Part shown: positions 37,902-46,883 of the stretch, one piece after another
How the letters are laid out: each line of letters starts with the position of its first letter
Numbering within the stretch: position 1 is the first letter of the stretch
Source of the DNA: Selenomonas sp.
GTDB lineage: Bacteria > Bacillota > Negativicutes > Selenomonadales > Selenomonadaceae
Direction of reading: 5' to 3'
Assembly: GCA_018052705.1 (NCBI GenBank)
Contig: JAGPMW010000007.1
Span: 29,019 to 93,018, forward strand
Length of the DNA stretch: 64,000 nucleotides
Position numbers and translations under genes: made by a program
Notes under the pieces: generated by a model
Database searches by the model: none
What the model saw: the letters and a program-made list of their open reading frames with translations, nothing else
Told to the model about the DNA's origin: nothing

Positions 37902-39290
37902 TTATGCTTTTTTGTAAGCTGCGACTTTCTGATAGTGTTTCTGGAAGAATTCCTCAGCAACCTGTGGGAACAGGGCGTAGGAGAGAACATCTTCTTCCGT
38001 CGGGTTCAGGAAGCCTTTCTCTTTGAGTTCAGCTTCGAAATCAGCAAAAGTTGCAGCCTTTGCATCTTCGATGGAGCAGTCTTTGATGATCTCGTCATCT
38101 GGAATGCCCAGCGTCTTCGTGAGGAAGTCATGGTCAATCTCAACTGGCGTACGGCCGAACTTGCCGCGGGCCAGATCTTTGAACTCTTTTGGAACCATCT
38201 TATAGCGCTCGCCAGACATGACATTGAACGTAGCCATCGTGCCGACAATCTGGGAAGACGGCGTAACGAGTGGCGGATAACCGAGGTCTTTGCGGACACG
38301 CGGCATCTCGTCGAGGAGATCCTGATATTTATCTTCCATGCCGGCTTCTTTCAGCTGGTTGGTCAGATTCGAGAGCATGCCGCCCGGGATCTGGAAGTCG
38401 ATAACATTCGGGTTGATATCGAAATAACCTTTAAGGTTGAACTCGTTGATGATACGTTTCTTGACACCGAGGAAATGTTTGGAAATCGGCGTGAGTTTCT
38501 TGACGTCAATGCCCGTGTCATATTCCGTGCCCTCAAGAGCGCGGACCATCGTCTCGGTGCATGGCTGGGACGTGTCTGAAGAGAACGGAGCCAGAGCAGT
38601 ATCGATGACATCGACACCAGCTTCAACAGCCTTGAGATACGTTGCATGGCCAAAACCGGACGTGCAGTGTGTATGAAGCTGAACCGGAATGTCCAAAGCA
38701 GCTTTGAGCTTCTTGACGAGGTCCTCAGCAACGAACGGCTTCAACAGGCCGGACATATCTTTGATACAGATGGAGTGACAGCCCATAGACTGCAGCTCTT
38801 TTGCCAGCTCGACGAATTTCTCATTCGTGTGGACCGGGCTCAGCGTATAAACGAGGCAGCCCTGTACTTCTGGTTTCTCTGGGCATTCAAGCGCTGCTTT
38901 GATGGCAACTTTGAGGTTGCGGACATCATTGAGTGCATCGAAGATACGGAATACACCAATGCCATGAGCAGAGGCTTTCCGGACGAATTTCTCAACGACA
39001 TCATTGGAGTAGTGGTTATAGCCCAAGAGGTTCTGACCACGGAGCAGCATCTGGATCGGGGTCTTCAGGTTTGCTTTTAGCGTGTCCAGACGCTCCCACG
39101 GATCCTCATCCAGGAAACGCAGGCAGGTATCGAAGGTTGCACCGCCCCATGCCTCTAATGCTTTGTAGCCGACAGCGTCAAGAGCCTCGAGCTGTGGGAG
39201 CATATCCTCAATACGCATGCGAGTTGCACACAAAGACTGATGACCATCACGAAGGACTGTCTCCATAATCTGTACCGGTTTCTTTGCCAT
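37902..39290 (-). CDS. Carboxyltransferase alpha subunit (oxaloacetate decarboxylase/pyruvate carboxylase type)
   Basis: A 462-residue biotin-dependent carboxyltransferase with TIM-barrel and PYC_OADA domain. Metal-binding residues lie in METVLRDGHQSL and QLHTHCTSGFG, and the carbamylated lysine is expected in CIKDMSG. IPGGMLSN and the C-terminal PYC_OADA region follow, but there is no biotinyl MKM domain. It therefore needs a separate biotin carrier, as in sodium-pumping decarboxylases or a split pyruvate carboxylase; partner genes are not adjacent. ATG 39290 lies 10 bases after GAGGAG; an upstream GTG (39299) is too close to the RBS. Confidence 0.88.
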   Translation of the reverse strand: MAKKPVQIMETVLRDGHQSLCATRMRIEDMLPQLEALDAVGYKALEAWGGATFDTCLRFLDEDPWERLDTLKANLKTPIQMLLRGQNLLGYNHYSNDVVEKFVRKASAHGIGVFRIFDALNDVRNLKVAIKAALECPEKPEVQGCLVYTLSPVHTNEKFVELAKELQSMGCHSICIKDMSGLLKPFVAEDLVKKLKAALDIPVQLHTHCTSGFGHATYLKAVEAGVDVIDTALAPFSSDTSQPCTETMVRALEGTEYDTGIDVKKLTPISKHFLGVKKRIINEFNLKGYFDINPNVIDFQIPGGMLSNLTNQLKEAGMEDKYQDLLDEMPRVRKDLGYPPLVTPSSQIVGTMATFNVMSGERYKMVPKEFKDLARGKFGRTPVEIDHDFLTKTLGIPDDEIIKDCSIEDAKAATFADFEAELKEKGFLNPTEEDVLSYALFPQVAEEFFQKHYQKVAAYKKA

Positions 39291-39439
39291 AATTAACACT
39301 CTCCTCTGAGTTATTGATGCATAAGCATAACTTATGAATACTAACGGCGATATTTCGTGAAAAACGGGAGTAAAAAGCTAGCAGAGCCCTTTGTTTACAG
39401 GCGTTTTCACAATTAGATGAAATTTACATCACAAGAATA

Positions 39440-39468
39440 GTATAGGTACTAAAAAGGTCTTTGTCAAT
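39440..39468 (-). promoter_or_regulatory. Promoter of the carboxyltransferase gene
   Basis: On the minus strand TTGACA (39463-39468), a 17-base spacer and TATACT (39440-39445). The leader to the ATG is about 140 bases, long for this genome. It holds no ORF and I recognise no riboswitch class in it; the 39300-39540 stretch has nothing else assignable. Confidence 0.75.
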
Positions 39469-39549
39469 GGAAATAGTGATTTTTTTCTCAATCTATAACT
39501 AATTAGAATCATAGACGGCATTTATTATTGCATTTATGTTATCGTTGAT

Positions 39550-39580
39550 ATAACCCAAAAGAATAGCCTGCATAAGCAGG
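39550..39580 (-). terminator. Terminator of the D-amino-acid aminotransferase gene
   Basis: On the minus strand AGCCTGC/GCAGGCT makes a 7-bp stem with a short loop, followed by ATTCTTTTGGG. Confidence 0.7.
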
Positions 39581-39614
39581 CTGAAAAAGATGAAAATCGG
39601 ATCGGATTTGGTAT

Positions 39615-40469
39615 TTATTTGCATTCTTTGGCGACAAGCTGATGATACGCTTTGAGCAGAGATTGGGTGACCGTTCCCGGAGCACCTGTGCCAATAGTTT
39701 GTCCATCAATGTTGACAACTGGCGTGACCTCAAGCGATGTGCTGGTCGCAAATGCCTCGTCGGCAGTCAGGGCAAACTCCGGGGTGAAGGCTTTTTCGAC
39801 GACCGTATAACCCAGTTTGGGGATGAGCTCTTCCATCAGGATGGAGCGGGTTACGCCCTTGAGGATATAATTATTAGTAGGATGCGTCCAGATCAGGCCA
39901 TCTTTGACGATAAAGAAATTACTGCTGGAGCCTTCGGTGATGAGGTTCTGATCCTTGCGGAACTGGATCGTGCCCTGCACCCCCTTATCATGGGCAATCT
40001 GCTTGGCCAGTACATTGCCCAAGAGGTTCAGTGTTTTAATGTCGCAGCGCAGCCAGCGGATATCCTCGGCCAGCGTACAATGGATACCATTTTCCTGCTG
40101 GTCCGCATCCGGCTTTGATGGCCGGATGGTCATCGACAGCAAGGGGACAATCTGATCCGGGAAGGCATGAGTCCGTGGTGCCGCGCCACGGGTTATCTGA
40201 AAGTAGATAGAACCATCCTTGATGCCGCTCTTTTTGATGAGGTCGTAATGAATGGCAGTGAGTTCTTCATCCATATAGGTAATTGGAATTCGCAGCTCAC
40301 GCAGGGAGTGACGGCAGCGCTCAAGATGGCGCTCCAGTGCAAAAAGTTTTCCATTATATATTCGTGTTACTTCGTAGATACCATCGCCGAACTGGTAGCC
40401 ACGGTCTTCAAGCTGTACTTTCGGTTCGTCCAGTGCGACGAATACGCCGTCGAAAAAGCCGTATTCCAT
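39615..40469 (-). CDS. dat: D-amino acid aminotransferase
   Basis: A 284-residue PLP fold-type IV aminotransferase making D-Glu/D-Ala interconversions for peptidoglycan. Family features are DRGYQFGDGIYEV near residue 22, a catalytic Lys in RCDIKTLNLLGNV near 145, and ITEGSSSNFF near 175. The LGNVLAKQ form and length fit Bacillus-type D-alanine aminotransferase rather than IlvE, though substrate use is inferred. AAGGAGG precedes ATG. A minus-strand TATAAT at 40515-40520 with weak GTGTCA at 40538-40543 may be its promoter. Confidence 0.88.
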   Translation of the reverse strand: MEYGFFDGVFVALDEPKVQLEDRGYQFGDGIYEVTRIYNGKLFALERHLERCRHSLRELRIPITYMDEELTAIHYDLIKKSGIKDGSIYFQITRGAAPRTHAFPDQIVPLLSMTIRPSKPDADQQENGIHCTLAEDIRWLRCDIKTLNLLGNVLAKQIAHDKGVQGTIQFRKDQNLITEGSSSNFFIVKDGLIWTHPTNNYILKGVTRSILMEELIPKLGYTVVEKAFTPEFALTADEAFATSTSLEVTPVVNIDGQTIGTGAPGTVTQSLLKAYHQLVAKECK

Positions 40470-40572
40470 AAAAATACCTCCTTAAAGTATCATCTTATTT
40501 GCCATATCACATCTATTATAGCGGAAAAAAGGACAGATGACACGTTTTTTCGAAAGAATTACCGTTTGCATA

Positions 40573-40601
40573 TTGGTTTTTTGTCGTTCCCTTGGTATAA
40601 T
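40573..40601 (+). promoter_or_regulatory. Promoter of the ACT-protein/UPF0210 operon
   Basis: TTGGTT (40573-40578), a 17-base spacer, TATAAT (40596-40601), about 85 bases before the ATG. Confidence 0.65.
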
Positions 40602-40686
40602 GAAATCAGCTGATTTGTGTCGAGACACTGTATTCTATGTTACACAATGAGCAGACAACAATGGATTCAAAAGGAGAAATGTGTAA

Positions 40687-40956
40687 ATGAAACTTGTAGT
40701 GACCGTAGTAGGTAAAGACCGGGTCGGCATCATTGCGATGGTCAGCCAGATTTTGGCTGAGAACAATGTAAACATCCTTTCTATCAGCCAGAACATTCTG
40801 GATGGTTATTTCAACATGATTCTGATTGCGGAGATCGGCGGGAGCAAAATCCAGTTGACCGATTTGCAGAAGAAGCTCAGGGAGAGTGGAGAGGAAATCA
40901 ATGTGGATATCAAGGCGCAGCATGAAGATATCTTCAATGTTATGCACAATATCTGA
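40687..40956 (+). CDS. ACT domain-containing protein (UPF0237 family)
   Basis: An 89-residue single ACT domain (MKLVVTVVGKDRVGIIAMVSQILAE..., strand-helix-strand pattern), related to the N-terminal part of GcvR. ACT domains bind amino acids or other small ligands and regulate partner proteins. It is paired with a UPF0210 gene 28 bases downstream, a widespread conserved pair whose function is unknown. Confidence 0.9.
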   Translation: MKLVVTVVGKDRVGIIAMVSQILAENNVNILSISQNILDGYFNMILIAEIGGSKIQLTDLQKKLRESGEEINVDIKAQHEDIFNVMHNI

Positions 40957-40984
40957 TGTTCGACGTTCTTAGGAGGAAAATTCT

Positions 40985-42346
40985 TTGATCACTATAGATG
41001 ATATATTAGAAACCAATGAGATGATCACGGAGAACAAGCTTGATGTGCGTACCATCACGATGGGCATCTCGCTGCGTGATTGTGCGCATCCGAATATCAA
41101 TCAGTTCTGCCAGAATGTGTATGACAAGGTCACCAAATCGGCGGAGTTCCTGGTGAAAACCGGTGAGGATATAGAAGCCGAGTATGGTATCCCTATTATC
41201 CATAAGCGTGTATCTGTTACGCCGATTGCCATTGTGGCAGATGCCTGTAAGACGGATTCTTATGTGCCAGTCGCTGAGGCGATGGACCGGGCCGCTAAAG
41301 AGATTGGTGTCAACTTCATTGGCGGCTTTTCGGCACTGGTCGAAAAGGGATTCACGAATGGGGACCGTGTTCTCATCAATTCTATTCCGCAGGCGCTGGC
41401 ATCGACGGATCTTGTCTGCTCCTCCGTCAATCTGGGCACTACGAAGACTGGTATCAATATGGACTGTGTTCGTGAGATGGGCGAGGTGATCAAGCGGACG
41501 GCAGAGCTGACCCGCGATCAGGAAGCCTTGGGCTGTGCGAAACTGGTGGTGTTCTGCAATGCACCGGGAGATAATCCGTTTATGGCCGGTGCCTTCCATG
41601 GCGTCAGCGAGGCGGATAAGGTCGTCAGCGTTGGTGTCAGTGGCCCGGGCGTGGTCAAGCATGCGCTTGAGGATCTCAAGGGGGCAGACTTCACTGAGGT
41701 AGCAGAGACCATTAAGAAGACGGCGTTCAAGATTACGCGTGTCGGACAGCTGGTTGCCCGTGAAGCGTCGAAGCGTCTGGGTGTTCCGTTCGGCATCATC
41801 GATCTGTCGTTGGCGCCAACTCCGGCGGTAGGCGACAGTGTGGCTCGTATCATTGAAGAGATGGGTATCGAGAGTTGTGGTGCACCGGGCACGACGGCAG
41901 CACTGGCACTGCTGAATGATGCAGTCAAGAAGGGCGGCCTCATGGCATCCTCGCATGTCGGTGGTTTGTCTGGTGCATTCATTCCGGTCAGTGAGGATGA
42001 GGGAATGATCCAGGCTGTGGCCAAGGGGAGTCTCTCCATCGAGAAACTTGAAGCTATGACCTGCGTCTGCTCAGTCGGGCTGGACATGATTGCTATAGAA
42101 GGTGATACTTCAGCGGCAACAATTTCCGGCATTATCGCCGATGAAGCGGCAATTGGTATGATCAATAACAAGACTACTGCTGTCCGTGTTATTCCTGTAC
42201 CGGGCAAAAAGGTGGGCGATACGGTTGAGTTTGGCGGCCTGCTTGGTTACTGCCCGATCCTGCCGGTACGCAACCAGTACAGCTCGGAGGCATTTATTGC
42301 GCGTGGCGGCCGTATTCCGGCGCCAATTCGCAGTCTGACTAATTGA
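40985..42346 (+). CDS. UPF0210 (DUF711) family protein
   Basis: A 453-residue conserved protein of unknown function, related to glycyl-radical-like folds by structure according to family knowledge, but with no glycyl radical loop visible here. It starts at TTG 40985 after AGGAGGAAAATTC. Motifs include [14 protein letters not shown] near residue 20, [13 protein letters not shown], and many Gly/Ala-rich strands. It is conserved next to the ACT protein, suggesting that the ACT domain regulates or senses a ligand for it; this is inference. Confidence 0.88.
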   Translation: MITIDDILETNEMITENKLDVRTITMGISLRDCAHPNINQFCQNVYDKVTKSAEFLVKTGEDIEAEYGIPIIHKRVSVTPIAIVADACKTDSYVPVAEAMDRAAKEIGVNFIGGFSALVEKGFTNGDRVLINSIPQALASTDLVCSSVNLGTTKTGINMDCVREMGEVIKRTAELTRDQEALGCAKLVVFCNAPGDNPFMAGAFHGVSEADKVVSVGVSGPGVVKHALEDLKGADFTEVAETIKKTAFKITRVGQLVAREASKRLGVPFGIIDLSLAPTPAVGDSVARIIEEMGIESCGAPGTTAALALLNDAVKKGGLMASSHVGGLSGAFIPVSEDEGMIQAVAKGSLSIEKLEAMTCVCSVGLDMIAIEGDTSAATISGIIADEAAIGMINNKTTAVRVIPVPGKKVGDTVEFGGLLGYCPILPVRNQYSSEAFIARGGRIPAPIRSLTN

Positions 42347-42385
42347 TGTACACTGGACATGGTGCAGATTTCTGCCCCTGTTTAC

Positions 42386-42421
42386 AGAGCGGCCTTCCTC
42401 GCGCTGAGGAAGGCCGCTCTG
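42386..42421 (+). terminator. Terminator-like 15-bp hairpin after UPF0210
   Basis: AGAGCGGCCTTCCTC pairs perfectly with GAGGAAGGCCGCTCT around a 5-base loop. No T-run follows, so it could be an attenuator-like or stability hairpin rather than an efficient terminator. Confidence 0.6.
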
Positions 42422-42449
42422 CTATAAAGAAACCAGTGAGGTGAAACTG

Positions 42450-43088
42450 ATGCGTGTAACGAAGAAAATAAGGGATGAACAGATTGCTATTCTGGAGAAG
42501 GCCTATCGAGGCGTAAAGCCAGCGTTGATTTTTCGTAATCCGTTTGAACTGCTCATTGCCGTCATATTGTCGGCGCAGTGTACGGATAAGCGGGTTAATG
42601 TGACAACGGCACGTCTTTTTCAGCGGGCGGCAACGCCTGAGGCTGTTTTAAAGCTGGGACTGCAGGAACTTGAGGCTGAGATCCACGATTGTGGACTGTT
42701 TCGCAATAAGGCAAAAAATATTCTGGCAACCTGCCAGCTGCTGTGCGAGCAGTATGGCGGTGAGGTGCCGGATGATTTCGATGAGCTGCAGAAGCTGCCG
42801 GGCGTAGGCCGTAAAACAGCCAACGTGGTGGAAAGCGTGGGCTTCCATCATCCGGCGATTGCTGTGGATACGCATGTATTCCGGGTGTCAAATCGGCTGA
42901 AACTGGCGGTAGGCGCTACGCCGCTTGAGGTAGAGCAGGGGCTGCAGCGGGTAATTCCGCGGGCGAAATGGTCTGATGCTCATCACTGGCTGATCTGGCA
43001 TGGCCGTCAGCTTTGCAAGGCCCGCAAACCCCTATGCGGCCAGTGTCCGCTGGTGCATGTTTGTCCTGCGGCTGAACCATTGGCTTGA
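42450..43088 (+). CDS. nth: Endonuclease III
   Basis: A 212-residue bifunctional DNA glycosylase/AP lyase for oxidised pyrimidines. The helix-hairpin-helix is LPGVGRKTANVV with the catalytic Lys (about residue 117); the catalytic Asp is in AVDTHVFR; the C-terminal [4Fe-4S] loop has C-x6-C-x2-C-x5-C spacing. ATG 42450 follows GTGAGGTG; a GTG three codons earlier is possible. Confidence 0.95.
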   Translation: MRVTKKIRDEQIAILEKAYRGVKPALIFRNPFELLIAVILSAQCTDKRVNVTTARLFQRAATPEAVLKLGLQELEAEIHDCGLFRNKAKNILATCQLLCEQYGGEVPDDFDELQKLPGVGRKTANVVESVGFHHPAIAVDTHVFRVSNRLKLAVGATPLEVEQGLQRVIPRAKWSDAHHWLIWHGRQLCKARKPLCGQCPLVHVCPAAEPLA

Positions 43089-43130
43089 GGAATACGGCGC
43101 GTTTGAAATAAATGAAATGAGATGATAGTA

Positions 43131-43583
43131 ATGATTTACCGGAAGGCGACATTTGAAGATATCGAGGCAATTTTCCAATTAGTGACTGACTATGCGGCAG
43201 ATGGTGTAATGCTGGCCCGCTCTCGCAATACGCTCTATGAGACACTGCGGGATATGATCGTGGCGGTAACCGATGATGGTGAGATCGTCGGAGTCGGTGG
43301 TCTTCATATCATCTGGGACCGCCTGGCTGAAGTTCGCACAATGGCAGTCTCGCCGAAGATGATTCGTCAGGGTATTGGCGCGGAAATTGTGCGCCGCCTG
43401 ATTGATGAGGGCGAGGGCCTGGGGATAGAGAAGGTGTTTACACTGACCTACAAGCCGGGATTCTTTGAAACTCTGGGTTTTCAGATTATTACCAAGGAAG
43501 AACTGCCGCATAAGGTCTGGAAGGAATGCATTGACTGTCCTAAATTCCCGAACTGTGATGAAATTGCGATGGTGAAAGTCTAA
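43131..43583 (+). CDS. GNAT acetyltransferase resembling short N-acetylglutamate synthase
   Basis: A 150-residue GNAT domain with the acetyl-CoA loop VSPKMIRQGIGAEIV near residue 75. The C-terminal signature KVWKECIDCPKFPNCDE is characteristic of the short, single-domain N-acetylglutamate synthase group (ArgA-like), which starts arginine synthesis. No other arg gene is near, so the assignment rests on sequence. Start is uncertain: ATG 43122 would add three residues. It is separate from the downstream Tyr T-box operon. Confidence 0.82.
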   Translation: MIYRKATFEDIEAIFQLVTDYAADGVMLARSRNTLYETLRDMIVAVTDDGEIVGVGGLHIIWDRLAEVRTMAVSPKMIRQGIGAEIVRRLIDEGEGLGIEKVFTLTYKPGFFETLGFQIITKEELPHKVWKECIDCPKFPNCDEIAMVKV

Positions 43584-43665
43584 GCTTAAATGGATGGATA
43601 GGTATAAATACAGGATAAAAGTCTGCTCTGAATGGAATTTTTGGATATTGAATTACAAAAATTAG

Positions 43666-43694
43666 TTGACAGACAGGAGATTAACTGGTATAGT
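43666..43694 (+). promoter_or_regulatory. Promoter of the Tyr T-box aroF-tyrA operon
   Basis: TTGACA (43666-43671), a 17-base spacer and TATAGT (43689-43694), placing the transcript start a few bases before the T-box leader. Confidence 0.8.
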
Positions 43695-43700
43695 ATCAGT

Positions 43701-43962
43701 CAATAAGACGAAATGCAACGACGGAGAGAAGTAGATCCACAGAATCCGGCAGAGAGCGATGGGATGGTGTGACATCGTGGAGGATGAGATCGAAATACAC
43801 TCCTGAGCAGCAGACTGAACATTGTAGTAGGTCGTGCCGGAATGCCACCGTTACCATGGGCTAGGATATGTCAGTATCCGAAGTGAGAGGCTTGCTTTGG
43901 CAAGCAGGGTGGTACCACGGGTATATCAGCTCGTCCCTGTAGAGGGGCGGGCTTTTTTTTTG
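43701..43962 (+). promoter_or_regulatory. T-box riboswitch, probably tyrosine-specific
   Basis: The leader holds the AGAGAG element of stem I (about 43751), a specifier-loop-like GAAATACAC with codon UAC (43796-43798), the T-box sequence GGGTGGTACCACGG (43907-43920) that pairs with the tRNA 3' end, and a terminator GCTCGTCCC/GGGGCGGGC plus T-run (43929-43961). UAC is a tyrosine codon, which fits the downstream aroF and tyrA. Uncharged tRNA-Tyr should stabilise the antiterminator and turn the operon on. The codon choice is my reading of the loop, not a fold calculation. Confidence 0.88.
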
Positions 43963-43983
43963 ATTTTATGTGGAGGAAATGCT

Positions 43984-44997
43984 ATGATTATCGTGATGAG
44001 TCCCAGTGCAACCAAAGAAAATATCGAAAAAGTCATCGCAAAAGTTGAGGCTGCCGGCCTCAGGGTTCATACCTCGGAAGGAGAGGAAGTTACGATCGTT
44101 GGTGTAATCGGCGATAAGAAGAAAATCGCCAATCTTGAAATGAATATGATGGATGGAGTAGAAAAAACCGTCCGTATTACTGAAAAATATAAGCTGGTCA
44201 GTCGCAATTTTCATCCGGAAAATACCGTTGTGGATGTTGATGGAGTCAAAATCGGCGGCAGGCAGATTGTCGTTATGGCGGGGCCATGCTCTGTGGAGAG
44301 CCTTGAGCAGCTGCGTGAGGCAGCCAGAGCTGTTAAGGCAGGCGGAGCCCAGTTCCTGCGCGGTGGTGCGTTCAAGCCTCGTACCAGCCCGTATGATTTC
44401 CAGGGACTGGCTGAGGATGGACTAAAGATGCTGCGTCAGGTAGCGGATGAGGAGGGACTAAAGGTCGTTACGGAGATCGTCGATAAGGATGATATCCCTG
44501 TTGTTGGTCAGTACGCAGATATCTATCAGGTAGGCGCACGTAATATGCAGAACTTCCAGCTGCTTAAGGCCCTGGGAAAAACAGATACGCCTGTTATGCT
44601 GAAACGCGGCCTGTCGGCGACAATCAGCGAATGGCTTAATGCCGCTGAGTACATTATGGCGGGCGGGAATGAGCGTGTTATTCTCTGTGAACGTGGTATC
44701 CGTACTTATGAGACCTTTACGCGCAACACGCTGGATCTCAGTGCAGTAGCCGCTGTCAAGGAGCTCTCACATCTTCCTGTCATCGTCGATCCGAGTCATG
44801 GAACCGGCCGCTGGCAGATGGTCCAGCCGATGGCCCGGGCGGCAGTGGCCACTGGCTGTGATGGTCTTATTATTGAAGTCCATCCGCATCCGGAGGTCGC
44901 GCTCTCCGATGGTGACCAGAGTCTGACGCCGAAAAATTTCAATCAGCTGATGGATGAGCTGGGACGGATTGCTGCTGTAATGGATCGGACGCTATGA
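43984..44997 (+). CDS. aroF: 3-deoxy-7-phosphoheptulonate synthase with N-terminal regulatory domain
   Basis: A 337-residue DAHP synthase of the type I-beta class, first step of the shikimate route (PEP + erythrose-4-phosphate). Residues 1-70 form the ferredoxin-like regulatory domain of this class ([18 protein letters not shown]), followed by the barrel with [21 protein letters not shown] and [11 protein letters not shown] 43984 follows GGAGG; an upstream frame extension is the T-box leader and not coding. It overlaps tyrA by 4 bases and is controlled by the T-box. Confidence 0.95.
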   Translation: MIIVMSPSATKENIEKVIAKVEAAGLRVHTSEGEEVTIVGVIGDKKKIANLEMNMMDGVEKTVRITEKYKLVSRNFHPENTVVDVDGVKIGGRQIVVMAGPCSVESLEQLREAARAVKAGGAQFLRGGAFKPRTSPYDFQGLAEDGLKMLRQVADEEGLKVVTEIVDKDDIPVVGQYADIYQVGARNMQNFQLLKALGKTDTPVMLKRGLSATISEWLNAAEYIMAGGNERVILCERGIRTYETFTRNTLDLSAVAAVKELSHLPVIVDPSHGTGRWQMVQPMARAAVATGCDGLIIEVHPHPEVALSDGDQSLTPKNFNQLMDELGRIAAVMDRTL

Positions 44998-45890
44998 GTA
45001 AGGCAGAGCTGAATCTGGCAATTATCGGCGTTGGTCTTATTGGCGGATCTCTGGGGCTCTGTCTCAAGGATAAGCTCGGGGCAGCCATCCATATTACCGG
45101 GCTTTGCCGGACCCAGCAATCAATGGATAAAGCGATCGAAGTCGGCGCTGTTGATTTTGCAACCTCGGATATTGAGGCGGTGGTCTGCGAGGCGGATATC
45201 GTCTTTCTGAGCCCGCCAGTCCTGCAGATTGTACCAATGGTCAAAAAAATCCTGCCGTATTTGAAAAAAGGTACGATCATCACGGATGCTGGCAGCACAA
45301 AACAGTATATCTGGCAGCAGCTGCAGCAGATTTTGCCACCAGATATCTACTATATTGCCGGTCACCCGATGACTGGCCGCGAAAAAAGTGGAGTTGAAGC
45401 AGCAACGAAAAATCTGTTTGCTGGTAAAGCTTACGTCATCGTGGAAGACACTGGAGCGCCGCCGGCAGCCCATGAAAAACTTATGGGCCTGCTGCAGCAT
45501 ACCGGAGCGAACTTCACGACACTCGATATTGCCAGACATGATCGTTGTGCCGCAGTCATCAGTCATGTACCGCATGTAACGGCAGCCGCGCTGGTGACGC
45601 TGCTGAACCGCTCTGGTGATGATATGGATTCGTGCATCAAGCTGATCGGTGGCGGGTTCAAGGATACAACACGTATTGCCTCATCGAATGCTGATATGTG
45701 GGCCGATATCTGCATGACGAACTCAAAAGCTATTGTCAACAACCTCAAAACCTTGCAGGATATCCTGGGTGAAGTCATCACAGCCTGTGAGGAGCGTGAC
45801 CGTGAGGCTGTCTATCATTATTTTACGGTTTCCAGGGAACGCCGCGACAGCATTCTTGAGCATGTAGTGAAAGAATTTGACCCAAACTAA
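44994..45890 (+). CDS. tyrA: Prephenate dehydrogenase
   Basis: A 298-residue NAD-dependent enzyme converting prephenate to 4-hydroxyphenylpyruvate. The Rossmann loop IIGVGLIGGSLG (about residues 9-20), the catalytic His motif AGHPMTGREKSG (about 122) and SHVPHVTAAAL are visible. There is no C-terminal ACT domain, so feedback control may rest on aroF and on the T-box. The ATGA overlap with aroF shows translational coupling. Confidence 0.95.
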   Translation: MSKAELNLAIIGVGLIGGSLGLCLKDKLGAAIHITGLCRTQQSMDKAIEVGAVDFATSDIEAVVCEADIVFLSPPVLQIVPMVKKILPYLKKGTIITDAGSTKQYIWQQLQQILPPDIYYIAGHPMTGREKSGVEAATKNLFAGKAYVIVEDTGAPPAAHEKLMGLLQHTGANFTTLDIARHDRCAAVISHVPHVTAAALVTLLNRSGDDMDSCIKLIGGGFKDTTRIASSNADMWADICMTNSKAIVNNLKTLQDILGEVITACEERDREAVYHYFTVSRERRDSILEHVVKEFDPN

Positions 45891-45911
45891 AGATCGATCG
45901 TTACAATCATA

Positions 45912-45956
45912 GAAAAAAGCAAGCCTGTCTCGTATGAGTCAGACTTGCTTTTTGCG
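45912..45956 (+). terminator. Intrinsic terminator after tyrA
   Basis: AAAAAAGCAAG pairs with CTTGCTTTTT with an inner CTG/CAG extension; A-run before, T-run after. Confidence 0.8.
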
Positions 45957-46002
45957 TAAAGATGCGAGAAAATAGAGGGGAATCGATTGCGGAGGGAAAT
46001 CA

Positions 46003-46416
46003 ATGAAAGTAAAACTGAACGAACTGGCCGACGCTTTGGCCAAGTCTGATGTCCGGCAGGGATATGTCGACATCGTCCGGGGAAAAGTGATCATCATAGA
46101 GGAAGATATGGTCGAGGAAGAAGCACTTAATCATGTCTTTGATATCGAGGAAGACTGGGAGCATTATATTCCCTTGCCGAATCTTATTGATGGAGAAGAA
46201 CATGCGGTTATGCAGAAGTTTGCACAGATGCAGCGGCGTGATGATATCAAAGAACGGCTGCTCGCAATCCTGTCAGGGTCCGGGGCTGCATCACGGTTTC
46301 AGCGCGAGGTGCGGCATCTGCTGCTGAAACCGGCCTGGGAGAATTTCCTTAAGGCATACTTGGTTGAGGCAGCCCGTGACTGGTGTGAGGAAAATGCACT
46401 GCAGTATGAAGAGTGA
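46003..46416 (+). CDS. UPF0158-like small acidic protein
   Basis: A 137-residue acidic protein with pattern GYVDIVRGKVIIIEED (near residue 19), WEHYIPLPN and a C-terminal WENFLKAYLVEAARDWCEE. This resembles the UPF0158 family of unknown function. It has no signal peptide. The RBS is CGGAGGG. It is 18 bases before the glyoxalase-fold gene, so the two form an operon. Confidence 0.65.
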   Translation: MKVKLNELADALAKSDVRQGYVDIVRGKVIIIEEDMVEEEALNHVFDIEEDWEHYIPLPNLIDGEEHAVMQKFAQMQRRDDIKERLLAILSGSGAASRFQREVRHLLLKPAWENFLKAYLVEAARDWCEENALQYEE

Positions 46417-46434
46417 CAGGCAGGGGGAAACAAC

Positions 46435-46815
46435 ATGGCAAGACAGTCTTATTTGGAACATGCAGCTGTGACCGTGCAGGATATCAAGTGGAGCCAATCC
46501 TTTTTTGAACGTATTCTGGGGATGATGGAGACACGGCGCAAGGAAGTGAATGGACAACTGATGCAGGTCTGGCTGGACGGTGGTATTCAGTTGGTGGCAG
46601 CACCTGATAACCCCGCGGCTGGCCGTGGACACCATCTTGGCATTGTAGTTCAGGATTTTGGACAGGTACGCCGGGAAATGCTGGCTGAACCCGGTGTTCA
46701 TGCAATCGATGGGAAACCGGAGAAGTGGATTCAACTGCCAGATGGTCTGGTGCTGGAGTTGTTTCAGGAAAAGCCGGGGGCCGTTGAGAAGATTCTGGCA
46801 ATCCCGGTTAAGTAA
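46435..46815 (+). CDS. VOC (glyoxalase/dioxygenase superfamily) protein
   Basis: A 126-residue single VOC unit: LEHAAVTVQDIKWSQSFFERILGM starts the first beta-alpha-beta module (His9 a likely metal ligand) and HHLGIVVQD the second, with Glu near the C-terminus in LPDGLVLELF. These enzymes include lactoylglutathione lyase and fosfomycin-type resistance proteins, but no substrate can be named. Confidence 0.8.
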   Translation: MARQSYLEHAAVTVQDIKWSQSFFERILGMMETRRKEVNGQLMQVWLDGGIQLVAAPDNPAAGRGHHLGIVVQDFGQVRREMLAEPGVHAIDGKPEKWIQLPDGLVLELFQEKPGAVEKILAIPVK

Positions 46816-46829
46816 ACGGGATACGATAT

Positions 46830-46876
46830 GAAAAACCCCGATGAACTGTTTGAAAAAACAGCTCATCGGGGTTTTT
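46830..46876. terminator. Bidirectional terminator
   Basis: AAAAACCCCGATGA pairs with TCATCGGGGTTTTT, with an inner CTGTTT/AAACAG stem. It lies between the VOC gene (plus) and the MFS gene (minus). Confidence 0.92.
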
Positions 46877-46883
46877 GTATGAC

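Noticed and set aside
43834..43983. N-terminal extension of aroF from ATG 43834
   Set aside because: This stretch is the T-box antiterminator/terminator region; the coding start with GGAGG is at 43984.
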